A DNA stretch of 64,000 bases. Origin: Paractinoplanes pyxinae (GTDB lineage Bacteria > Actinomycetota > Actinomycetes > Mycobacteriales > Micromonosporaceae). Made by a program: the position numbers and the translations under genes. Of this stretch, positions 29,640-37,468 are shown piece after piece. Below the pieces are notes generated by a model. The model was given only the letters and a program-made list of their open reading frames with translations. It did not search any database and was not told the DNA's origin. The stretch's first letter is position 1, and each line of letters starts with the position of its first letter. The stretch is taken from positions 372,001 through 436,000 of the forward strand of contig NZ_JAPNTZ010000004.1 in assembly GCF_026626335.1 (NCBI RefSeq), written 5' to 3'.

Positions 29640-30785
29640 GTGCAAGCCATGGTTTATCGCGGCCCGTACCGGGTGCGCGTCGAGGAGAAGGACCGGCCCT
29701 CGATCGAACACCCCAACGACGCGATCGTACGAGTGACCCGCGCGGCCATCTGCGGCTCCGACCTGCACCTCTACCACGGGATGATGCCGGACACCCGGGT
29801 CGGCTCGACCTTCGGCCACGAGTTCGTCGGCGTGGTCGACGAGGTGGGTTCGTCGGTTCAGAATTTGAAGGTCGGCGACCGGGTCATGGTGCCGTTCAAC
29901 ATCTTCTGCGGCACGTGTTTCTTCTGTGCCCGCGGCCTGTACTCGAACTGCCACAACGTCAACCCGAACGCCACGGCGGTCGGCGGCATCTACGGCTACT
30001 CGCACACCACCGGCGGGTACGACGGCGGTCAGGCCGAGTACGTCCGGGTGCCGTTCGCCGACGTGGGCCCCACCCTCCTCCCCGACTGGATGGACGAGGA
30101 GGACGCGGTGCTGCTCACCGACGCCGTGGCTACCGGCTACTTCGGCGCTCAGCTGGGCGACATCAAGGAGGGCGACGTGGTCGTCGTCTTCGGGGCCGGC
30201 CCGGTCGGCCAGTACGCCGCCGCGTCGTCCTGGCTGATGGGCGCGGGCCGGGTGATCGTGATCGACCACCTCGACTACCGCCTCGAGAAGGCCCGCACCT
30301 TCGCCCACGCCGAGACGATCAACTTCACCGAGCACGACGACATCGTCGTGCACATGAAGAAGCTGACCGACCACCTGGGCGCCGACGTGGCCATCGACGC
30401 GGTCGGGGCCGAGGCCGACGGCAACCTGCTGCAGCACGTCACCGCGGCCAAGCTGAAGCTGCAGGGCGGCTCGCCGATCGCGCTCAACTGGGCGATCGAC
30501 TCGGTGCGCAAGGGCGGCACGGTGTCGGTGATGGGCGCGTACGGCCCGATGTTCAGCGCCGTCAAGTTCGGCGACGCCATGAACAAGGGCCTGACGCTGC
30601 GCATGAACCAGACCCCGGTCAAGCGCCAGTGGCCGCGGCTGTTCGAGCACGTGCGCAACGGCTACCTCAAGCCGAACGAGATCGTGACCCACCGGATCCC
30701 GCTCGAGCACATCGCCGAGGGCTACCACATGTTCTCGGCCAAGCTCGACGGCTGCATCAAGCCGCTCATCGTCCCGTCCGCCTGA
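29640..30785 (+). CDS. Zinc-dependent alcohol dehydrogenase (MDR superfamily)
   Basis: A 381-residue medium-chain dehydrogenase oxidising or reducing an alcohol/aldehyde with NAD(P). Catalytic-zinc ligands are in AAICGSDLHLYHG and TFGHEFVG; the structural zinc cysteines are in CGTCFFCARGLYSNC. The nucleotide loop is VVVFGAGPVGQYAA. The GTG at 29640 is chosen, with GGGAGG 5 bases upstream; the ATG three codons later is less well spaced. It is followed 24 bases downstream by a hypothetical gene with its own ribosome site, probably the same operon. The cofactor preference and substrate are not evident. Divergent from the DUF4142 gene. Confidence 0.92.
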   Translation: MQAMVYRGPYRVRVEEKDRPSIEHPNDAIVRVTRAAICGSDLHLYHGMMPDTRVGSTFGHEFVGVVDEVGSSVQNLKVGDRVMVPFNIFCGTCFFCARGLYSNCHNVNPNATAVGGIYGYSHTTGGYDGGQAEYVRVPFADVGPTLLPDWMDEEDAVLLTDAVATGYFGAQLGDIKEGDVVVVFGAGPVGQYAAASSWLMGAGRVIVIDHLDYRLEKARTFAHAETINFTEHDDIVVHMKKLTDHLGADVAIDAVGAEADGNLLQHVTAAKLKLQGGSPIALNWAIDSVRKGGTVSVMGAYGPMFSAVKFGDAMNKGLTLRMNQTPVKRQWPRLFEHVRNGYLKPNEIVTHRIPLEHIAEGYHMFSAKLDGCIKPLIVPSA

Positions 30786-30809
30786 GTTCGCCGGCCTGAA
30801 GGAGAAACC

Positions 30810-31364
30810 ATGGCCTATACGCCCGACAAGCCCAAGCTGGCCGAGACCAGCGAGCAGTTGCGCGCCCGCATCCCCGGGTGGGGCGCCGACCTGGACCCCA
30901 AGGACCGCCCGTCGGTGCCGCGGGAGGTGTTCGACCCGTCGTTCAGCGGCGCGCACTGGGAGTTCCCGGAGCGTCAGCCCGAGAACACGCCGCGGGAGCG
31001 GTCGATCGAGCATGCCTTCCTGACCCCCGTGTTCGGCACGTCCTGCCCGCCCAAGGGCCTCTCCGGTGTGATCCGCCGTTACTCGTACGCCAAATACAGC
31101 GAGGGCCGGGCGGCGCACTGGCTGTTGCTGCTCGCCGCCGACCGGGTCGACACGGTCGAGGGCACGCTGCGCTCGTTCGTGTCGCGCCGCCCGGACAACC
31201 CGGTCACCGAGACCGGCATCCTGGCCGAAGGGCCCAGGCACGGCCGGCGCGCCGACCGGGGGCATCACCTGCTCGACCCGATCATCGTGGCCGCGCCGTG
31301 GGTGCTGGGGGCCGCTCTCGGGGTCGCCGTGGTCCGCCGGGTGGCCGGCCGGTCTCGCGGCTGA
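30810..31364 (+). CDS. Hypothetical protein with C-terminal membrane helix
   Basis: A 184-residue protein, not recognised. It starts with a polar region rich in Pro, Glu and Arg, including GWGADLDPKDRPSVPREVFD, which resembles the conserved front of proteins often encoded beside zinc alcohol dehydrogenases in actinobacteria. The last 30 residues form one membrane helix (IVAAPWVLGAALGVAVV) with a basic tail. GAAGGAGA lies just before the ATG. It is 24 bases after the alcohol dehydrogenase, so the two are likely co-transcribed and may work together. No catalytic motif is visible. Confidence 0.8.
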   Translation: MAYTPDKPKLAETSEQLRARIPGWGADLDPKDRPSVPREVFDPSFSGAHWEFPERQPENTPRERSIEHAFLTPVFGTSCPPKGLSGVIRRYSYAKYSEGRAAHWLLLLAADRVDTVEGTLRSFVSRRPDNPVTETGILAEGPRHGRRADRGHHLLDPIIVAAPWVLGAALGVAVVRRVAGRSRG

Positions 31365-31528
31365 CGGTCGGAAGAGACTGTGCGCCGGTGCCTCGAGGGG
31401 CGGGCATCGGCGCACGCTTTCCGCCAGGGTGGTAGCACCCCCAAAAAGACGGGGGTCAGCCCCGTGTCGCCGGTGACCTGCCAATTCGTACGTTTGGGTC
31501 CTCATTCCGATGTGGAACTGGAGGACCC

Positions 31529-32692
31529 GTGAAAGCGAATTCTGTGCTGCGGGCGGGCGCTGTCGTCACCGCCGCCGTGCTGGCCGTCTCGGCGGTCGGC
31601 GCCGTCCCGGCGGCCGCGGCCGCATCGCCCCGCTCCGACCTGCAGACCGCCCTGGACGACCTGCGTGACCTGGGCATGGTCGGTGCGCAGGGCGAGATCT
31701 CGGCCGGCCGCCGCGACGTCGTGGCGCGCAGCGGAGTGGCCGACCGGCGTACCGGCCGGCCGATGCCGTTCGACGGCCGCTTCCGGATCGGCAGCAACAC
31801 GAAGACGTTCGTCTCGGTCGTGGTGCTGCAGCTCGTTGGTGAAGGCAAGCTGTCGCTCGACGACAAGGTCGAGCACCTGCTGCCCGGCGTGGTGTCCGGC
31901 AACGGCAACGACGGGCGCCGGATCACCGTACGCCAGCTGCTGCAGCACACCACCGGCCTGCACAACTACACCGAGGACCTGGCCGCACTCGGCTCGGCCG
32001 AGGCGTACCAGGCGCACCGGTTCGACCACTACGAGCCGGAAGACCTGGTCGCCCTCGCGATGAAGCACGAACCCGACTTCGCCCCCGGGACGAAGTGGGC
32101 GTACTCGAACACCAACTACATCCTGGCCGGCATGATCATCGAGCGCGTCACCGGGCACTCGTGGGCGACCGAGGTGCGCGCCCGCATCGTGCGCCCGCTC
32201 GGCCTGCACGACACGTCGTACCCCGGCGACGAACCAACCCTTCCCCGCCCGTACGCGCGGACGTACCAGCAGTTCGGGCCGGGCGCGCCGCTGATCGACG
32301 TCACCGAGTGGAACCCGAGCGCGGCGGACGCGGCCGGCGGCATGGTGAGCACCACCGCCGACCTCACCCGGTTCTGGCGCGCCCTGCAGCGCGGCGAGCT
32401 GCTGCGACCGGCGCAGGCCGCCCAGATGCACAAGACGGTCCTCGCCGAGGGCATGCAGGACATCGCGCCCGGCATCCGCTACGGGCTCGGCATCTTCCAC
32501 GTGCCGAACGAGTGCGGCGGATTCTGGGGACACCCCGGCGACGTGATCGGCACCAGCACGTTCAACGGCGTGACAGGCGCCGGTGACCGGGCCGTCGTGC
32601 TCTACCGCACCACCGGGCTGGCGTCCTCATCGACGGCCGTGGACGACCGCATCGTGCGGTTCGTGACCGACGCCTTGTGCCTCAGGAGGTAA
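31529..32692 (+). CDS. Secreted serine beta-lactamase/D-alanyl-D-alanine carboxypeptidase-like protein
   Basis: A 387-residue exported protein of the class C beta-lactamase/DD-peptidase fold. Signal peptide about 1-32 (ALA-rich end). Catalytic motifs: SxxK as SNTK (89-92), YxN as YSN (192-194), and the third motif as HPG near residue 335 where HTG or KTG is usual. The GTG start has GGAGGA 6 bases upstream. It may act on peptidoglycan or on a small ester/amide; esterases and peptidases of this fold are common in actinobacteria. Tail to tail with the small gene at 32682. No regulator is adjacent, so inducible beta-lactamase function is not indicated. Confidence 0.88.
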   Translation: MKANSVLRAGAVVTAAVLAVSAVGAVPAAAAASPRSDLQTALDDLRDLGMVGAQGEISAGRRDVVARSGVADRRTGRPMPFDGRFRIGSNTKTFVSVVVLQLVGEGKLSLDDKVEHLLPGVVSGNGNDGRRITVRQLLQHTTGLHNYTEDLAALGSAEAYQAHRFDHYEPEDLVALAMKHEPDFAPGTKWAYSNTNYILAGMIIERVTGHSWATEVRARIVRPLGLHDTSYPGDEPTLPRPYARTYQQFGPGAPLIDVTEWNPSAADAAGGMVSTTADLTRFWRALQRGELLRPAQAAQMHKTVLAEGMQDIAPGIRYGLGIFHVPNECGGFWGHPGDVIGTSTFNGVTGAGDRAVVLYRTTGLASSSTAVDDRIVRFVTDALCLRR

Positions 32693-32867
32693 AGACCGCC
32701 ATCAGCTCGTCGGTGGACGAAGTGGCCGTCGGACCCGCCTTGCTGAGGGCGATGGTGGCGGCGTGCAGATACGCGCGGTCCCCGCTGGCGACGTATTGCG
32801 CGCGCAGGAGCGCGGCGATCTCGTTCGCGGTGGCGAGGCGGGCTTCGGCGTCGGCGGTCTTGAACAT
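32682..32867 (-). CDS. Small hypothetical protein
   Basis: A 61-residue soluble, helical protein: FKTADAEARLATANEIAALL is the first part. The stop overlaps the 3' end of the serine hydrolase gene by 11 bases. The start is the ATG at 32867; the ribosome site (GAAAG) is weak, so this is a moderate-confidence gene supported by G/C-ending codons and a coherent helical sequence. No function is inferred. Confidence 0.5.
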   Translation of the reverse strand: MFKTADAEARLATANEIAALLRAQYVASGDRAYLHAATIALSKAGPTATSSTDELMAVFTS

Positions 32868-32948
32868 GGGCACACTTTCTTGATCCAGGAACGAACATGA
32901 TGCGCCGCCGGATACCGGCGGCGCATCAACCGAACCGGTGATGCTTTT

Positions 32949-34001
32949 TCACTCGAAGAACTTAAGCCCGAAGCCCGTGTTCGACGTGGCGCCGGGAACG
33001 TTCGCCCGGGTGTAGGTGCTGTTGCCCCACCAAACGAAAGTGCCGGTGTACCAGTAGCGGTTCGCCCAGGCGTACGGCGTTCCCTTGGGTACGGCGTGGT
33101 ACATCATCGGGAAGCGGGGCCCAGCCGGCGGGCTCGTCGCGATGTCGCCGTTGAGCAGCACAAATGTGTGGTGGCCGGGCCCGTTGGCATAGAGCGTGGG
33201 ATCCCAGCCGGCCATCATGGTGGCCCGGTTCGAGCCGAACTGGCAGCCGTTCGACTTGTACCAGTCCCACACGTACGTGGGATCGCCGCCCGCCCGCAGT
33301 CGCAGATCAGCCAGGCAGTACTGGTCGCTCCAGCTGCCGTTCGCGGAGTAGACGATGTGGAGCTGCCCGTTGGGGTCGCGGATCGGCTCCGGCCCCTCGT
33401 TGATGAACGGGTTGCCGACCACCCGCTCCCAGCTCTCCCGCGGCTGCGAGATGACGTAGCGGGCGCCGGTGGTCGTGGTGGGGCTGCTCATCCGGGCGAT
33501 GTAGAGGTTCTGCTCGACGTTGGTGGTGCCGGCCCAGCCCGACCAGACGAACCAGCGCTGCCCGTTGAAGACGAACATGGCGCCGTCGATGGCCCACCGG
33601 TCGTCCGGCAGGGCCATCCGCGTCTCGGCGGTGTAGCCGCTGTCGGCCGAACCCGAGCTGATCACGTACATCCGGTGCGCAGCCCCGCGGCCGGCCGAGA
33701 AGTAGATGTAGAACCGCCCGGCGTCGGTGGCGATCTCGGGCGCCCACACCTCGCCGAGGTTGCGGGTGTCGCTCCATACCTGACGCGAGGGCGCCGAGGC
33801 CAGCCCGTCGGTCGACGAGGCCTGCCGCACGGCGATGCCGCCGCCGGTCGACTGCACAGAGATGTAGGTGCCGCCGACGCGCAGCACGCTGGGGTCGGCC
33901 GCCCGCAGAGAGGTCTGCCCGGCGGCGGCGGGCGAGGCGAGCCCAAGGACTCCGGCTATCAGCAGCGCGGAGCCGAGGGCGAGGGATCGGAACTTCTTCA
34001 T
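32949..34001 (-). CDS. Secreted GH43-like glycoside hydrolase (beta-propeller)
   Basis: A 350-residue exported enzyme. Signal peptide about 1-28 (FRSLALGSALLIAGVLGLA). The propeller carries the GH43-type acidic residues: Asp in LRAADPSVL, Asp in DRWAIDGAMF and Glu in NPFINEGPEPI, with the family segment LGEVWAPEIATDAG. GH43 enzymes release arabinose or xylose from plant polysaccharide side chains. Motif spacing fits, but other F-clan propellers cannot be excluded. An operator-like palindrome sits 44 bases upstream of the ATG, consistent with sugar-responsive repression by a LacI-type protein, which is inferred. Confidence 0.82.
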   Translation of the reverse strand: MKKFRSLALGSALLIAGVLGLASPAAAGQTSLRAADPSVLRVGGTYISVQSTGGGIAVRQASSTDGLASAPSRQVWSDTRNLGEVWAPEIATDAGRFYIYFSAGRGAAHRMYVISSGSADSGYTAETRMALPDDRWAIDGAMFVFNGQRWFVWSGWAGTTNVEQNLYIARMSSPTTTTGARYVISQPRESWERVVGNPFINEGPEPIRDPNGQLHIVYSANGSWSDQYCLADLRLRAGGDPTYVWDWYKSNGCQFGSNRATMMAGWDPTLYANGPGHHTFVLLNGDIATSPPAGPRFPMMYHAVPKGTPYAWANRYWYTGTFVWWGNSTYTRANVPGATSNTGFGLKFFE

Positions 34002-34044
34002 GGGGACTCCCGGGGGATGGGGTTCCCCCGAGAATCCGACCCGA

Positions 34045-34060
34045 TTTACAGCGTTGTCAA
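34045..34060 (-). promoter_or_regulatory. LacI-type operator candidate upstream of the GH43-like gene
   Basis: TTGACAACGCTGTAAA on the minus strand is a near-perfect inverted repeat: TTGACA, a 4-base centre, then TGTAAA with one mismatch to TGTCAA. It lies 44 bases upstream of the GH43-like ATG. Its shape fits LacI-family operators seen before actinobacterial glycan genes, and its left half can also serve as a -35 element. No LacI gene is in the window. Confidence 0.45.
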
Positions 34061-34103
34061 TGCGCTTAGGGGCAGGAACCGCCGCAAACGGGCACCCCGG
34101 TGA

Positions 34104-35120
34104 TCAGCACCCGTACGCGGTGACCACATCGGCGTTGCTCGATGTCGACCGATTGCCGGCCGCGTCCACCGCCCGCGCCGTGACCGTCTGCGGCCCCGGC
34201 CGGCGGAAATGCAGGGTGCCCCAGACGGCCGCGTTGGCCCCGTTGTCACGCAGAGACCCGAGGCGCACGCCATCCGCGAACACCTCATAGACCAGCGACA
34301 ACTGCGGCGTGACGTTGTCGGTGGTCCGCTGGATGCCGATAGTGAGCGGCAGGCAGCCGCCGAGCCACTTGAGCCCAGACGCATAAACGATGACAGGCGC
34401 CACCGGAGGCGTCCGATCAACCGCCGCAGCCCCCGCCGACGCAGGCGCCACCAACGCGGCGACGACGACGGCGGCCAACACGGAAGCCGCGCGGAAGAGC
34501 CGTCGGCCAGCCAAGCCGGTGGCCGCCCGAGCGAGAGGGCCGGCCGCGGCGGCCCGGTCATCGGGCACGGTGGCCTCGACGAGGCGGCGGCCGGTCGAGG
34601 CGTTGGTGGGCCAGTCGCCCGAAACGGCGGCACCAACAGCTGCGCAAGCGCCGGCGCGGCCTCTTGGAACAACGGCGGGGATGTCGGTCACGACAGTGGC
34701 GGCGTGGTCGGCCCGGACGATGTTGCGGCCGGGTGGGTTGGTGGCGGCGCGCTCGGCTAGATCGGCGGCGCGGCCGGGTGGGCCGGTTGCGGCGTGGTCG
34801 ACCGGAATGGCGGCGTGACGGGGTGAGATAAGGGTGGCGCGGTCGGCCGGAACGGCTGCGTGACCGGTTGAGACGGTGATGGCGCGGTTGCTGCTCTTCG
34901 CCGAGCCGACGCCGCCGACACCGTGGGCTGGAATTGCGGCGACGCGATCGTGGTGGTGGTCGGTCGGGGCGGCGGCGGCCTGGATGGCCGGAGCCGTGGC
35001 GACGTGGTTGTGGTGGTGGTTGGCCGGGGCGGTGACTGCGTCGGCCGGGACGGTGGTGATGCGGGCGGGATGGCGGGTGGGTGGGGTCGCGGCGGTGGGC
35101 GAGTGGGTGTGGGCGGTCAT
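34104..35120 (-). CDS. Repetitive N-terminus protein with membrane segment and Ig-like domain
   Basis: A 338-residue protein coupled to the DoxX gene by an ATGA overlap. Residues 1-200 are unusual: Ala/Pro/His-rich, low complexity, with repeated pieces such as NHHHNHVATAP, TDHHHDRVAAIP and HAAVPADRAT/HAAIPVDHAAT. Residues 208-233 form a hydrophobic segment (AASVLAAVVVAALVAPASA), then an Ig-like/FN3-type domain (239-338) with two cysteines (256 and 338) and typical AVDAAGNRS. Codons in the N-terminal part end mostly in G or C, so it is really coding. A GTG at 34568 with GAGG upstream would give a 154-residue ordinary secreted protein. Both starts may be used; the function is unknown. Confidence 0.7.
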   Translation of the reverse strand: MTAHTHSPTAATPPTRHPARITTVPADAVTAPANHHHNHVATAPAIQAAAAPTDHHHDRVAAIPAHGVGGVGSAKSSNRAITVSTGHAAVPADRATLISPRHAAIPVDHAATGPPGRAADLAERAATNPPGRNIVRADHAATVVTDIPAVVPRGRAGACAAVGAAVSGDWPTNASTGRRLVEATVPDDRAAAAGPLARAATGLAGRRLFRAASVLAAVVVAALVAPASAGAAAVDRTPPVAPVIVYASGLKWLGGCLPLTIGIQRTTDNVTPQLSLVYEVFADGVRLGSLRDNGANAAVWGTLHFRRPGPQTVTARAVDAAGNRSTSSNADVVTAYGC

Positions 35121-35527
35121 CGGGAGGGCTCGGCGGTGGCTAGGCGGGCCAGGGCCAGCGCTCCGATGAGGAGGCCGAAGTCGCGTAGGGCTACGTCGTA
35201 GTAGCCGCTCAGGGTGAGCAGGTTGAGGATGATGCCGGCCAGCCAGGCGGCGACGACCAGGGCGCCCCAGCGTGGGCGCAGGGCGACCAGCAGGCCGGCC
35301 AGGATCTCGACGACGCCGACGGCATACATCGCTTGTTGGGCGGGGCCGGGGACGATTCGGTCGATCCAGGGGGCCAGGTAGCCGGGCCAGTCGGTGAGCA
35401 GGTTGAAGAACTTGTCGAGCCCGAACGCGATGGGCGCGATCGTGAACACAGTGCGGAGCAGCAGGAACGCCTGGTGGGCGGGGTCGCCTCGGACGAGCGT
35501 GGCTGCCTTCGACGTTGAGGTGGTCAT
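35117..35527 (-). CDS. DoxX-family membrane protein
   Basis: A 136-residue four-helix membrane protein of the DoxX family, with hydrophobic segments at about 22-45, 65-85, 88-108 and 113-128. DoxX proteins are associated with thiol-oxidative stress and heme or quinone redox chains. A GGAGG ribosome site lies 7 bases before the ATG. The stop overlaps the start of the repetitive protein gene. It is divergent from the COG2345-type regulator, and two matching operator-like repeats lie between them, so repression by that regulator is likely. Confidence 0.88.
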   Translation of the reverse strand: MTTSTSKAATLVRGDPAHQAFLLLRTVFTIAPIAFGLDKFFNLLTDWPGYLAPWIDRIVPGPAQQAMYAVGVVEILAGLLVALRPRWGALVVAAWLAGIILNLLTLSGYYDVALRDFGLLIGALALARLATAEPSR

Positions 35528-35540
35528 CGCGGTGCCTCCT

Positions 35541-35569
35541 TCTAAAGTACGTCTTCACGCTTTTTAGAG
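35541..35569. promoter_or_regulatory. Operator copy 1 between doxX-like gene and regulator
   Basis: A 29-base element with arms TCTAAAG and TTTTAGA separated by 14 bases (one mismatch to a perfect repeat). It lies 14 bases before the DoxX start. It matches the second copy in both arms and in arm spacing. Confidence 0.65.
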
Positions 35570-35588
35570 ACGGTAGGCGTCGTCGATT

Positions 35589-35617
35589 TCTAAAGTCAAT
35601 GCTTGCGTCCTTTAGAG
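35589..35617. promoter_or_regulatory. Operator copy 2 between doxX-like gene and regulator
   Basis: A 29-base element with perfect inverted arms TCTAAAG and CTTTAGA separated by 14 bases, the same layout as copy 1, ending 7 bases before the regulator's ATG. The two copies are 48 bases apart start to start. An autoregulating binding site is the simplest reading. Confidence 0.65.
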
Positions 35618-35624
35618 TCGAGGG

Positions 35625-36461
35625 ATGGCATACCAGAGCCGGGCCGACCGCATCGCCTCCGTGGCCGCCCTGGACGATCCGACCAGCCGCGCCGTGTTCG
35701 ACTACGTCGCGGGCCGGCCCGACGCCGTCACCCGGGACGCGGCCGCCGAAGCCCTGGGCGTGAGCCGGCGCATCGCCGCCGCCCACTTGGACAAGCTCGC
35801 CGCCCAGGGGCTGCTGACCATCGAGTTCCGCCGCCTGCACGACCGCCGGGGTCCCGGAGCCGGCCGCCCGGCCAAGCTGTACGCCCGCACGCCCGACGAG
35901 CTGCTGGTTTCCGTGCCCGATCGCCGCTACGAACTGGCCGCCACCCTGCTGGCCGCCGCCGTCACCGAGGCCATGACGACCGGCGCCGAGATCGGCGACG
36001 TCGCTCCCCGGATCGCCTACGAGACGGGCCACCAACTCGCCCGGCGGGAGCTGATCGACCATCGACCGTCCGATCGGGACGCCGCCGGCCATGGCTCTGC
36101 TGGGAGAGAAGCGGCGGAACCTGAGGGGCCGGAGGCGTCAGGGCCGGTGGGCGATGACGCCTCGGCGGTGACGCTCGAACTGCTGACCAGGGCCGGCTAT
36201 GAGCCGCGCAGGACGGAAGTGGGGCTGGTTCTATCCAACTGCCCGTTCCACCGGCTCGCGCGCAGCTACACGGAACTCGTGTGCGGACTCAACCTGCACC
36301 TGCTGCACGGCCTGACCGATGCCGCCGAGGCCCCCTACCGCGCAGTGCTCGACCCCGCGCCCGAACGCTGCTGCGTGCGTCTCGAAAACGCCGAACGGGG
36401 CGGTGACGGGCGTCAGGTCAGTTCGCGCGGCTTCTCGGTTGAGGGCTCGTCGCGCAGGTAG
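35625..36461 (+). CDS. ArsR/COG2345-type transcriptional regulator with cysteine-rich C-terminus
   Basis: A 278-residue regulator. Residues 1-85 form a winged helix (AAAEALGVSRRIAAAHLDKLAAQGLL) with a Gly/Pro wing RRGPGAGRPAKLYA. The C-terminal part has the cysteine pattern of COG2345 proteins: SNCPFHRLARSY, ELVCGLN and RCCVRL, which in related SufR proteins holds an iron-sulfur cluster. It probably senses redox or iron-sulfur status. Its gene is divergent from the DoxX gene with two operators between. The 3' end overlaps the convergent FNT gene by 49 bases. A Glu/Pro/Gly-rich spacer (about 150-175) is unlike most members. Confidence 0.85.
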   Translation: MAYQSRADRIASVAALDDPTSRAVFDYVAGRPDAVTRDAAAEALGVSRRIAAAHLDKLAAQGLLTIEFRRLHDRRGPGAGRPAKLYARTPDELLVSVPDRRYELAATLLAAAVTEAMTTGAEIGDVAPRIAYETGHQLARRELIDHRPSDRDAAGHGSAGREAAEPEGPEASGPVGDDASAVTLELLTRAGYEPRRTEVGLVLSNCPFHRLARSYTELVCGLNLHLLHGLTDAAEAPYRAVLDPAPERCCVRLENAERGGDGRQVSSRGFSVEGSSRR

Positions 36462-37252
36462 AGGTACCAGTACGAGGTGGCTACGAAAACGAAGGCGCCG
36501 ACGAGGTTGCCCAGGAAGGCGAACGCCCAGTTGCGCAGTGTGTCGTCCCAGCCCAGGCCGGGGACGCCGGCGAAGATGGCGGCCGGCAGGAAGAACATGT
36601 TGGCCACGACGTGGTCGAAGCCCATGGCCACGAAGGCCATGATCGGGAAGAAGATGACCAGGACCTTGCCCGAGAGGGTGTCGGCGGCCAGGGACATCCA
36701 GACGGCCAGGCAGACCAGCCAGTTGCAGCCGACCGCGCGCAGGAAGATCTGCCAGTTGTTCTCGTGCGTGGCCTTGGCCTGGGCTATCGCGGCCAGGCGG
36801 TCGTAGGTCATGGCGCCCGAGGTGCCGGCGTCGCTGCCGACGTGGCCGATCACTCCGGTCTGCACGGCCAGGAAGTAGGCGACGAAGAGCGCGCCGAGCA
36901 CATTGCCGATCAGTACGAGTGTCAGGTTGCGGGCCACGTCGGCCTTGGTGAGCCGGCGTTGCAGGGCGCTGATCGGCACCAGCAGCATGTTGCCGGTCAG
37001 CAGGTGCGAGCCGGCCACCAGCACGAGCACCAGGCCCAGGGTGAATGCCGTGCCGGTGAACAGGGTGGGCAGGCTGCCCCAGGTGCGCGGATCGAGGCCG
37101 GACGACACCGCGATGGCGACGAGCCCGCCGAATGCGATGTACGCGCCGGCCAGGAACGAGCCGATGAGTACCTTGTCCCAGCGCAGCTCGGCCTTCTTGA
37201 CGCCGGTGGCGACGGCGGCGTGCGCGATCTCGGACGGTTCCTTGGCAGGCAT
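36413..37252 (-). CDS. Formate/nitrite transporter family channel
   Basis: A 279-residue FNT-family pentameric channel for small monovalent anions such as formate, nitrite or hydrosulfide. Six helices are visible with the family motifs GAYIAFGGL (helix 1 region), GNVLGALFVA, NWLVCLAVW and AFVAMGFDHVVANMFFLP; the conserved central His-containing segment GFDHVVANM is intact. The start is the ATG at 37252; the longer ORF extends into a repeat array and is rejected. Its upstream sequence is repetitive, and the two-component operon lies just before it on the same strand. The 49-base overlap with the regulator gene is unusual but both readings look coding. Confidence 0.9.
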   Translation of the reverse strand: MPAKEPSEIAHAAVATGVKKAELRWDKVLIGSFLAGAYIAFGGLVAIAVSSGLDPRTWGSLPTLFTGTAFTLGLVLVLVAGSHLLTGNMLLVPISALQRRLTKADVARNLTLVLIGNVLGALFVAYFLAVQTGVIGHVGSDAGTSGAMTYDRLAAIAQAKATHENNWQIFLRAVGCNWLVCLAVWMSLAADTLSGKVLVIFFPIMAFVAMGFDHVVANMFFLPAAIFAGVPGLGWDDTLRNWAFAFLGNLVGAFVFVATSYWYLYLRDEPSTEKPRELT

Positions 37253-37278
37253 GAACCGCGCATACCCCGGCCCTCGAC

Positions 37279-37468
37279 GATCAGGCCGACGAAAAAGCGC
37301 GAATCCGGCCGGCGAAGAAAAGGCAGAAGAGCGGCGAATCCGGCCAGCGAGGAAGGGCGGGAAGCGGCGGACCGGGCCCACCAAGGAGGGCGACAAGCGG
37401 CGGACCAGGCCCGCGAGGAAAGGCGGGAAAGCGGCGGATCAGGCCAGCCAGCCGGGGCGGATCAGGCC
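37279..37468. repeat. Imperfect 33-35-base tandem repeat array
   Basis: Four consecutive units (37301-37335, 37336-37369, 37370-37402, 37403-37436) begin GAATCCGGCC or GACCxGGCCC and end GCGGC(G), with a purine-rich middle. A shortened unit precedes them (37279-37300, GATCAGGCC start) and one partial unit follows (37437-37459, then GATCAGGCC to 37468). The last pieces lie inside the 3' end of the response regulator gene. Unit lengths are not multiples of three, so the array is not a protein repeat. Confidence 0.8.

Noticed and set aside
31437..31456. Short C/G hairpin (ACCCCC with GGGGGT) after the hypothetical gene at 30810
   Set aside because: Only 6 pairs with an 8-base loop, 72 bases from the stop; too weak to call a terminator.
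34390..35201. Plus-strand ORFs opposite the repetitive protein gene
   Set aside because: They come from the same repeats read antisense; the minus frame has G/C-ending codons and an ATGA link to DoxX.
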